Positions 9,998 through 17,326 of a DNA stretch of 64,000 bases are shown in pieces; the stretch's first letter is position 1; every line of letters starts with the position of its first letter. The notes under the pieces are model-generated. The model was given only the letters and a program-made list of their open reading frames with translations, did not search any database and was not told the DNA's origin. A program made the position numbers and the translations under genes. Source of the stretch: JAUWBF01 sp043815125 (lineage in GTDB: Bacteria; Verrucomicrobiota; Verrucomicrobiia; Opitutales; Opitutaceae); assembly GCA_043815125.1 (NCBI GenBank), contig JBDRJH010000147.1, forward strand, positions 1-64,000, given 5' to 3'.

Positions 9998-11329
9998 TCA
10001 AGCCTGCCGGAAGACCAGCGAGGCGTTGGTGCCGCCGAAGCCGAAGCAGTTGCTCAGCGCCGCGCGCACCGGGCGGCTGACGGCAGAGCCGGGGGTGAGA
10101 TTGAGCCCAAGTCCGGCGATGGCCGCGTCGGGGTTTTCCAGGTTGATGGTGGGCGGGACGACCCCGGCCTTGATCGACATGATCGCGGCCAGCGCGCCGA
10201 TGCCGCCGGCCGCGCCGAGCAGGTGGCCGACCATGGACTTGGTGGCGGTGACGTTGAGATTCGGCAACTGGTCCGCAAACACCGCCGCGATCGCCTGCGC
10301 CTCCTCCCCGTCGCCGGCGGGGGTCGAGGTGGCATGAGCGGAGACCACGTCAACATCGGTCGCCTTCATGCCCGCGCGATCCAGCGCGGCCTGCATGGAG
10401 CGTTGCGAGCCCTCGGCTCCGGGCGCCAGCGAGGTCAGGTGATAGGCGTCGGCCGAGGCGCCGTAGCCCGCCAGCTCGGCGTAGATGTTCGCGCCGCGGG
10501 CCAGCGCCTGTTCGCGCTCCTCCAACACGAAGACCACCGCGCCCTCGGAAAACACAAAGCCATCGCGGCCTTGGTCATAGGGCCGCGAGGCGGCGGCCGG
10601 ATCGTCGTTGCGGGTCGAGAGCGCCTTCATCTGGGCAAAGGCGCCGACCGCCAGCGCCGTCACCGCGCCCTCGGAGCCGCCGGCCAGCATCACATCGACA
10701 TCGCCGCGACGGATCGCCTCGGCGGCCTCGCCGAGCGCGTGGCCGCCGGTCGCGCAGGCCGAGGCCACCGCGTAGTTGGGTCCCTGGAGGTTGAGCAGCA
10801 GGCTGACTTGGCCGGCCAGCAGATTGGGCGCGATTTGGATGATAAAAAACGGGGAGATTTTGCGGAAGCCGCCGGTATTGAGCGTCGCTTGCATGGCCTC
10901 GATCTCCGGCAGGCCGCCGATGCCCACCCCGATCGCCGCGCCCATGCGGGTGGCGGACAGATGGGCCCGATGGGCGTCGAGCCCGGAGTCGGCATAGGCC
11001 TCGACGGCGGCGGCCGCGCCGAGGTGGGTGAACCGGCCGAACTTGCGTGCATCCTTGGGCGAAAACGCCGCCGTCAGCGGTTCGCCGGCCTCGCCGTAGG
11101 GACGCAGCGGGGCGGCCAGCGGTGCCGTCGGGTCGAAGCCACGCACCTCGCCGGCGATTTTGACCGGGCAGGCCTCCGCGTCGAAGCGCGTGATCGGGCC
11201 AATGCCCGAGCGGCCCGCCACCAGGGCGGCCCAGGTGTCGGGGGCGTTGTTGGCCAGCGGCGTCACGGCGCCGATGCCGGTGACAACCACGCGGCGACTG
11301 GAAGCGGAGGGGACAGGGTTCGTGGACAT
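9998..11329 (-). CDS. fabF: Beta-ketoacyl-ACP synthase II (FabF-type)
   Basis: A 443-residue condensing enzyme that elongates acyl-ACP with malonyl-ACP in fatty acid synthesis. It begins with the typical RRVVVTGIGAVTPL. The active-site Cys192 is in VASACATGGHALGEA. The two histidines are in VSAHATSTPAGD and TKSMVGHLLGAAGG, and the C-terminal SNCFGFGGTNASL is intact. It is some 25 residues longer than a usual FabF because of an insert around residues 68-93. The start at 11329 was chosen from the position of the conserved VVVTGIG; the open frame extends upstream with non-family sequence. No acpP or fabG lies next to it. Confidence 0.93.
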   Translation of the reverse strand: MSTNPVPSASSRRVVVTGIGAVTPLANNAPDTWAALVAGRSGIGPITRFDAEACPVKIAGEVRGFDPTAPLAAPLRPYGEAGEPLTAAFSPKDARKFGRFTHLGAAAAVEAYADSGLDAHRAHLSATRMGAAIGVGIGGLPEIEAMQATLNTGGFRKISPFFIIQIAPNLLAGQVSLLLNLQGPNYAVASACATGGHALGEAAEAIRRGDVDVMLAGGSEGAVTALAVGAFAQMKALSTRNDDPAAASRPYDQGRDGFVFSEGAVVFVLEEREQALARGANIYAELAGYGASADAYHLTSLAPGAEGSQRSMQAALDRAGMKATDVDVVSAHATSTPAGDGEEAQAIAAVFADQLPNLNVTATKSMVGHLLGAAGGIGALAAIMSIKAGVVPPTINLENPDAAIAGLGLNLTPGSAVSRPVRAALSNCFGFGGTNASLVFRQA

Positions 11330-11474
11330 GGTTTGCACGGATAAGGCGGGTAAAGGATCACCCAGATGCCGGGTTTGGCCGACAAAGTCACCCCCGTTTT
11401 GCACGTCCGGGGCGGGAGGGTATGGGGCTTTGACATCGCCCGGCGGGGCGTCTTGCATCGCGGGGACTTTCCTT

Positions 11475-11972
11475 ATGCAGCAGCTCCACCCTTATTGGCG
11501 AATGGACTACATCGCGGCCCCGCGCCCGCCCGCCTCCGCCCGGCCCTTCACCGAGCTGCCCTCCTCCGGCGACGACCGCGCCGCACTCATCGTGTTTCGC
11601 AGCGAGCACAGTTACCTGATGCTCAACAGGTTTCCCTACAACCCCGGCCATCTGCTCGCCATCCCGTTTCGCGAGGTCACCGACCTGCCCGAGCTCAATG
11701 CGGCCGAGCGCGCCGACTTGTTCGAAATCCAGATATTCGGCCAGCGCCTGCTCAAACACGTGATGAATCCCGACGGCTTCAACCTCGGCTTCAATCTCGG
11801 CTTCTCCGCGGGCGGCAGCATCGCCCACCTGCACGGCCACATCGTCCCCCGCTGGAACGGCGACAACAACTTCATGCCCGTGCTCGGGCAGACCCGCATC
11901 CTCCCCCAGGCGCTGGAACAGACTTGGGAGCGCCTCACCGCCGGTGTCGCCACCCTACCCGTCGAGGCCTGA
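11475..11972 (+). CDS. HIT family protein (Ap4A phosphorylase-like)
   Basis: A 165-residue histidine-triad protein. The nucleotide-binding motif is AHLHGHIVPRW (HxHxH), preceded by SYLMLNRFPYNPGHLLAIP, which is typical of the branch that includes mycobacterial Ap4A phosphorylase. Expected chemistry is cleavage of dinucleoside polyphosphates or nucleotidyl conjugates. The start at 11475 is the first ATG after the divergent fabF; an internal ATG at MDYIAAP is the alternative. It leads the forward cluster that continues into phoH 34 bp later. Confidence 0.88.
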   Translation: MQQLHPYWRMDYIAAPRPPASARPFTELPSSGDDRAALIVFRSEHSYLMLNRFPYNPGHLLAIPFREVTDLPELNAAERADLFEIQIFGQRLLKHVMNPDGFNLGFNLGFSAGGSIAHLHGHIVPRWNGDNNFMPVLGQTRILPQALEQTWERLTAGVATLPVEA

Positions 11973-12006
11973 AGCGGCCCGCACACGCGTATCCATTTGA
12001 TCGGCT

Positions 12007-12990
12007 ATGGCCCAAAAGACCCTGCATTTCCCGTCCGCCCGCCATCTCCACCAGCTTTATGCCGGTCGGGAGGATAACCTCGCCTTCGCCGAACGCCTGC
12101 TCGGCGTGAGCCTGGTGAGCCGCGACGACGCCCTCATCATCGACGGTCCCGAGGCCGCCGTTGCCCGCGTAGAGACCTTGCTCGGCTTTCTTCAGGAAGC
12201 CCGCGGACAGGGCGTGGCCGTGCGCACGCCGGACTTCGAGCGTTTCGTGCAACTGGTCGCCCGCGGCGAAGACGCCACCCTGCGCGCCCTCTTCGACCAG
12301 CCGGTCGTCGTCCCCACCCACAAGAAGAGCATCGTCCCGAAAACCCTCGGGCAAAAACTCTACCTTCAGTCCATCTTCGCCCACTCACTGGTGTTCGGCG
12401 TCGGTCCGGCCGGCACCGGCAAGACCTACCTCGCCATGGCCGCGGCCATCTCGGCCCTGTTGAAAAACGAGGTCCGCCGCATCATCCTCACCCGCCCCGC
12501 CGTCGAGGCCGGCGAGACCCTCGGCTTCCTGCCGGGTGATCTGCGGGAAAAGATCCTGCCCTACCTGCGCCCGCTCTACGACGCCATGCACGACATGCTC
12601 GACGCGGCCGACGTGGCCAAGTTCACCGAGCAGGGCGTCATCGAGATCGCCCCCCTCGCCTACATGCGCGGCCGCACCCTCTCCGACGCGTTCGTCATCC
12701 TCGACGAGGCCCAGAACACGACGCCCGAGCAGATGATGATGTTCCTCACCCGCCTGGGCGAAGGCTCCCGCATGGTCGTCACCGGCGACATCACCCAGGT
12801 CGACCTGCCCAAGGCCAAGGTCTCCGGCCTGGTCGAAGTGGAACGCATCCTGCGCAACGTGCCCGGCATCGCCTTTCACCACTTCAGCGGCTCGGACGTC
12901 GTCCGCCACCCGCTCGTGCTCAAGATCATCGAAGCCTACGAACGCTACCAAAACCCGATCAAAGCCGGCGCCCGAGCGGCCGGCCGCTGA
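12007..12990 (+). CDS. phoH: PhoH-like ATPase
   Basis: A 327-residue PhoH family protein, an ATPase related to the helicase superfamily and linked to RNA metabolism. Walker A GPAGTGKT is at about 133-140 and Walker B VILDEAQNT at about 231. The C-terminal half (LTRLGEGSRMVVTGDITQVD, then DVVRHPLVLKIIEAYE) is the conserved PhoH core. The N-terminal 100 residues form the KH-like domain found in the longer PhoH branch. It is followed 3 bp later by the HD hydrolase gene and then ybeY, the common phoH-pgpH-ybeY operon order. Confidence 0.95.
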   Translation: MAQKTLHFPSARHLHQLYAGREDNLAFAERLLGVSLVSRDDALIIDGPEAAVARVETLLGFLQEARGQGVAVRTPDFERFVQLVARGEDATLRALFDQPVVVPTHKKSIVPKTLGQKLYLQSIFAHSLVFGVGPAGTGKTYLAMAAAISALLKNEVRRIILTRPAVEAGETLGFLPGDLREKILPYLRPLYDAMHDMLDAADVAKFTEQGVIEIAPLAYMRGRTLSDAFVILDEAQNTTPEQMMMFLTRLGEGSRMVVTGDITQVDLPKAKVSGLVEVERILRNVPGIAFHHFSGSDVVRHPLVLKIIEAYERYQNPIKAGARAAGR

Positions 12991-12993
12991 TCA

Positions 12994-15477
12994 ATGAAAC
13001 CCGCGATGAGCTTCCTCGACCGCCTCCAGGCCCTTTTCTCCGGCTCCACGCCGCGCCGCCGCCGCAAGTCCGCCCCCGTCAACGGCCCCGCCGCCTACTT
13101 CGAGACCAGCCGTCTGGTCGCCTCGCTGATCTTCATCGCGACCGTCGTCGCCATCGTCTTCATCAGCTTCGTCGGCGTCTCCTCGGGCAACCTCCCCGTG
13201 CTGCCCAACCAGATCGCGCCCGTGCGCATCGTCGCCAGCGTGCCCTTCAGCTACGAAAGCGCCGAGAAGACCCAGCAACTGCGCGAACAGATCCGCGACC
13301 GCGTGCCCCCGGTCTTCCGCATCGACATGCAGACCTACGACCGCTTCGAGACCGCCCTGCGCCGGCTGCTCGACGGTTTCGCCACCATCGACGCCCTGCC
13401 CGCCGAAGCCCGTCCCGCCGCCCTCGCCGGCCTGCGCAACAACTTCAACGCCGCCGGCCCCTCCCGCGCCACGCTTGAGGAAATCAAACAACTCTACGCC
13501 ACCGGCGACCCCGCCGCCCGCGCCGCGCTGGTCGACAACGGCCTGGCCATCCTCAACTCCATCTACCGCCAGGGCGTCCACGACGATTCCTCGCTCATTC
13601 GCGAACCCGCCGCCGGCCAGACCGAGGTTTTCCAGATCATGCGCGCCGACAACGACGTTGTGCAGCGCCCCGCCGACTCCCTCGAGGACGCCCTCACCTT
13701 CCTGCGCATCAGCCTCGCCACCGAGGGCGGCGACCGCGCCCGCAACCACGCCCTCTTCCGTTTCTTCCGCAACGGCCTCAGCCCCAACCTCGCCTATGAC
13801 CGCACGGCCACCAAGGCCCGCCAGGCCGAGGCTTCCCGTCAGTTGCAACCCGTGGTCGTGCGCGTCGAACGCAACCAGACCATCATCGAACCCGACACCC
13901 GCGTCACCCCGGAACAATACGAGATGCTCGCCGCCCACCGCCGCGCCCTCGTCGAGGAAGGCGGCGCCCTGCTCGAGGAAGGCCTGCAACTCTTCGGGCG
14001 CACCCTGCTCGTGCTCGCCATGGTGCTGGCCAGCCTGCTCTACATCCGGCTCGAGGACCCCGAGACCCTGCAAAGCAACGGCCGCCTCGGCCTGCTCGCG
14101 CTCATCGTCATCATCAACCTCGCCCTCGTGCGCGCCACCTACTCCCTCGGCGGCCTGCCGTTCTTTATGGAAAATACCGGCGCCGCCTCCGTGCTGCCCT
14201 ACATCGCGCCGGTCACCATTGCCCCCCTCGTCGTCGCCATCCTCATCAACGCCGGCTCGGCCATCTACATGGCCCTGCTCATCGCCATCTTCACCAGCGT
14301 CATCTACGGCGGTCGCATCGACCTGCTCGTGCTCACCTTCCTCTCGTCGCTGGTGGCGGTGCACGCCTGCCGGCAGACCCGTCGCCGCGGCAACATCGTG
14401 CGCGGCGCCACCCTCGGCGGACTCACCGTCGCCATCTTCGCCCTCCTGATCGGCCTGGTCGACCGTCTGCCGCTCGTCACCATCTCCAAATACATGGGCG
14501 CCGGCCTGATCACCGGCATGGCCTGCGGCATCATCGTCGCCGGACTGCTGCCCGTGCTCGAGGGCCTCTTCAAGCGCACCACCGACATCACCCTGCTCGA
14601 GCTCACCGACTACAACCATCCGCTCCTGCGCCTCATGCAGCTCGAGGCCCCCGGCACCTACCACCACTCGCTCGTCGTCGCCCAGCTTTCCGAAAACGCC
14701 GCCTCCGCCATCGGCGCCAACCCCCTGCTCGCCCGCGTCTGCGCGCTGTTCCACGACATCGGCAAGACCAAGAAACCCGAATACTTCATCGAAAACCAGC
14801 GCGACGGCATCAACCCCCACGACGACAACAACCCCTCCCTCTCCGCGCTCATCATCAAGAGCCACGTCAAGGACGGCGTCGACCTCGCCCTCAAATACAA
14901 ACTCCCCCGCGCCGTCATCCGCGTCATCCAGCAACACCACGGCACCTCACTCATCCGCTACTTCTTCCATCGCGCGGTCCACTCATCGCGCCCCGCCGCC
15001 ACCACCCGTCCGCCCCTGCCGGCCTCGGCGTCCAAGGACCCGTTTACGCCCAGCCTCCCCGGCCTCGAGCCCCCGCCCGTCTCGGAAAACACCTACCGCT
15101 ACGACGGCCCCGTGCCCGACTTCAAGGAAAGCGCCATCATTCACCTCGCCGACGGCGTCGAGGCCGCCTCGCGCAGCCTCCGCAAGGTCAGCCCGCAACA
15201 CCTCTCCGAACTCATCGAGCAGATCTTCCGCGACCGCCTCGCCGACCGGCAGCTCGACGACGCCCCCATCACCCTCGCCGAACTCGCCACCATCAAGGAC
15301 AGCTTCATCCACACCCTGCTCAACATGCTGCACGGCCGCATCGCCTACCCCAACGGCGAGGAGGACGACAAACCCGTCCCCGCCGCCACTCCGGTCCCAC
15401 CGCCCCCCGTCGCCCCGCCCGCGCCCGCGCCCGCGCCGGTCGCGCCCAAGCCCGCCGACAAACCCGCCGTCGTCTGA
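12994..15477 (+). CDS. pgpH: 7TM-HD phosphohydrolase (PgpH/YqfF-like, probable c-di-AMP phosphodiesterase)
   Basis: An 827-residue protein. One transmembrane helix at about 45-65 is followed by a large extracytoplasmic 7TMR-HDED domain (to about 325), then seven helices (about 330-530) and a cytoplasmic HD domain. In the HD domain the His-Asp pair is in ALFHDIGKTKKPEYF (about 585-599), after HHSLVVAQLSENAA. Family members hydrolyse c-di-AMP. Within the HD domain there is a Ser/Pro-rich insert (about residues 660-705), and the C-terminus ends in a Pro/Ala-rich tail. It sits between phoH and ybeY with only 3 and 16 bp gaps, so it belongs to one operon. The family is clear; the substrate is inferred. 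Confidence 0.92.
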   Translation: MKPAMSFLDRLQALFSGSTPRRRRKSAPVNGPAAYFETSRLVASLIFIATVVAIVFISFVGVSSGNLPVLPNQIAPVRIVASVPFSYESAEKTQQLREQIRDRVPPVFRIDMQTYDRFETALRRLLDGFATIDALPAEARPAALAGLRNNFNAAGPSRATLEEIKQLYATGDPAARAALVDNGLAILNSIYRQGVHDDSSLIREPAAGQTEVFQIMRADNDVVQRPADSLEDALTFLRISLATEGGDRARNHALFRFFRNGLSPNLAYDRTATKARQAEASRQLQPVVVRVERNQTIIEPDTRVTPEQYEMLAAHRRALVEEGGALLEEGLQLFGRTLLVLAMVLASLLYIRLEDPETLQSNGRLGLLALIVIINLALVRATYSLGGLPFFMENTGAASVLPYIAPVTIAPLVVAILINAGSAIYMALLIAIFTSVIYGGRIDLLVLTFLSSLVAVHACRQTRRRGNIVRGATLGGLTVAIFALLIGLVDRLPLVTISKYMGAGLITGMACGIIVAGLLPVLEGLFKRTTDITLLELTDYNHPLLRLMQLEAPGTYHHSLVVAQLSENAASAIGANPLLARVCALFHDIGKTKKPEYFIENQRDGINPHDDNNPSLSALIIKSHVKDGVDLALKYKLPRAVIRVIQQHHGTSLIRYFFHRAVHSSRPAATTRPPLPASASKDPFTPSLPGLEPPPVSENTYRYDGPVPDFKESAIIHLADGVEAASRSLRKVSPQHLSELIEQIFRDRLADRQLDDAPITLAELATIKDSFIHTLLNMLHGRIAYPNGEEDDKPVPAATPVPPPPVAPPAPAPAPVAPKPADKPAVV

Positions 15478-15493
15478 CCCCGTTTCCACCAAC

Positions 15494-15964
15494 GTGCCGA
15501 CCCGCGACATCTCCATCCGCAACGCCCACCCCCGCCTCAAGCTCGACCGCCGCGCCGTCAAAAAACTCGTCGCCACCCTCGACGCCCACCGCGACCGCTT
15601 CGACGGCGGCTGTCCCGACGGCGAGCTCTCCCTCGCCTTCCTCACCGACGACGAGCAGGCCGACCTCCACGGACGCTTTCTCGACGACCCCACCCCCACC
15701 GACGTCATCACCTTCGAAGGCGAACCCGCCTTCGGCCAGGCCGGCGAGATCTGCGTCTCCGCCGACACCGCGCGCGACTACGCGGCCAAGCACGGCCACG
15801 ATTTCGCCTCGGAACTCGCCCTCTACGTCGTGCACGGCTGGCTGCACCTCGCCGGCTACGACGACCTCCGGCCCACGCTCAAACGCCGCATGAGAGCCGC
15901 CGAGAAACGCGCCATGAGCCTCCTGCGCGAGGCCGGCGCCCTGCCCGCCTTTCGCCTGACTTGA
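15494..15964 (+). CDS. ybeY: Endoribonuclease YbeY
   Basis: A 156-residue YbeY, a metal-dependent RNase for 16S rRNA 3' maturation and ribosome quality control. The start is GTG at 15494. The PTDVITFEG motif (about 68-75) and the metal site VVHGWLHLAGYDD are both present. His114 and His118 match the first two zinc ligands, but the position of the third ligand, normally His at the end of the GYDH motif, is Asp124. The rest of the fold looks complete. It lies within the phoH-pgpH-ybeY operon, overlapping nothing; a DUF502 gene follows 22 bp later. Confidence 0.93.
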   Translation: MPTRDISIRNAHPRLKLDRRAVKKLVATLDAHRDRFDGGCPDGELSLAFLTDDEQADLHGRFLDDPTPTDVITFEGEPAFGQAGEICVSADTARDYAAKHGHDFASELALYVVHGWLHLAGYDDLRPTLKRRMRAAEKRAMSLLREAGALPAFRLT

Positions 15965-15986
15965 TTAAAGCCCGCGCCGGGTCACC

Positions 15987-16697
15987 GTGGAGTCCGACCA
16001 CATGCTCGCCACTCCCGCCAAGCTCTCCTCCTTCCGCAACGCGTTTTTCTCCGGGCTCATCCTGCTCGCCCCGCTCGCGGTCACCTTCCTGGTGTTCTCC
16101 TGGCTGGTCCAGCAGGTCGGCGGACCGTTTCGGAAATGGTTCTTCATCTTCATCCCCGACGCGCTGCTCAACGAGCCCAGCCTCTCCTTCGTCTGGGACA
16201 TCCTCTCGACCATCATCGTCGTCCTGCTCATCACCCTGCTCGGCTACGTCTCGCGCCTCGTGCTCGGCCGCTACTTCGGGCAGATCGCCGAACGCGCCAT
16301 CAACAACCTCCCCGGCCTCGGCACCGTCTACCGCACCGTCAAACAAATCGTCGACACCTTCAGCGTCCAAAAACGCAACATCTTCGAAAAAGTCGTGCTC
16401 ATCCAGTTTCCCCGCGAAGGCTCCTGGGTCATCGGCTTCCTCACCAACCAGGCCCGCGGCGAAGTCCAGGCCCGCACCGAGCGCGACCTGTGGACCATCT
16501 TCATGCCCACCACGCCCAACCCCACCTCCGGTTTCCTGCTGCTGATTCCCCGGGAGGACATCCGCGAACTCGACATGAGCGTGGGCGACGCGATGAAGCT
16601 CATCATCTCCGGCGGCACCGTCACCCCGCCCTGGCCGGCCCCCGTCGCCCCGTCGCCCGAAACCCTCCCCCCGCCCCCGGCCCCGCCCGCCGCCTGA
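15987..16697 (+). CDS. DUF502 family membrane protein
   Basis: A 236-residue DUF502 protein. It has two transmembrane helices (about residues 20-42 and 65-88), then the conserved cytoplasmic part with INNLPGLGTVYRTVKQIVDTF, LIQFPREGSWVIGFLTNQ, MPTTPNPTSGFLLLIPREDI and DMSVGDAMKLIISGG. A Pro-rich tail ends the protein. No reaction is established for the family. The GTG at 15987 or the ATG at 16002 can be the start; the ATG start removes five residues and fits the hydrophobic N-terminus equally well. Confidence 0.9.
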   Translation: MESDHMLATPAKLSSFRNAFFSGLILLAPLAVTFLVFSWLVQQVGGPFRKWFFIFIPDALLNEPSLSFVWDILSTIIVVLLITLLGYVSRLVLGRYFGQIAERAINNLPGLGTVYRTVKQIVDTFSVQKRNIFEKVVLIQFPREGSWVIGFLTNQARGEVQARTERDLWTIFMPTTPNPTSGFLLLIPREDIRELDMSVGDAMKLIISGGTVTPPWPAPVAPSPETLPPPPAPPAA

Positions 16698-16704
16698 GCG
16701 CCCC

Positions 16705-17326
16705 ATGGGTCCGCCCCTCGACACCAGGCGCTCGTGCTCCAGCGCCACCCGCCCTCGGAAAACTTCCAGCGCCTCGCGCTCTTCAGCCCGACCGAGGGCA
16801 ACCTCGCCGCGCTGCAACGCGTCACCGCCCGCAAAAGCGCCCCGGAGTCCGCGCCCGCCGACCTCTTCGACGAACTTCACCTGCGCCTCGAAACGGACGC
16901 CAGAGCGCCGGCGGCCTGTGGTTCGTCAAGGAAAGCCGCCTGGTCACCCGCCACGCCGGCATCGGCCGCTCCTACGAAGCCCTTCGCCTCGCCTGTGAGC
17001 TGGCGTCGCTCGTCGTGCACAACCCCGTCCCCCCGGAAAGCCTGGAACCGGTCTACGCGCTGCTGCGGCAGGCCTTCGCCGCCTTCGCCACCGGCGTGCG
17101 CCCCGACGTGGTCGCGTTCAAAAGCCTCTACTGTTTCGCCCGCGACGAAGGCTACCCGCTCAAGCAAGACTGGCTCCCCACCCTGCCCGCGGTTGATCGC
17201 GACACCGTGGCCGGCCTGCTCGCCAAACCCCTCGCCGCCCAAACCGCCGGCCCCGCCGATACCGCCCGCCTTCACCGACGCTTGACCGACTACCTGCGCG
17301 CCCACACCGAACTGCACCTCGACTGA
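16705..17326 (+). pseudogene. recO: RecO-like DNA repair protein, apparently frameshifted twice
   Basis: A RecO-type protein can be read only by joining frames. The N-terminal OB-fold part (ALVLQRHPPSENFQRLALFS, then EGNLAALQRV and DLFDELHLRLE) is in the frame of GTG 16734. The C-terminal part (GGLWFVKESRLVTRHAGIGR to the end) is in the -1 frame, beginning after the AAA run at 16890-16892. Adding one A there restores the frame. The obvious ATG at 16705 is also out of frame with the OB-fold; adding one C in the CCCC run near 16714-16717 would connect it. Either the gene is decaying or two homopolymer errors exist in the assembly. RecO normally loads RecA with RecF and RecR. The stop overlaps the next ATG (TGATG). 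The RecO call rests on remembered family pattern. Confidence 0.65.
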
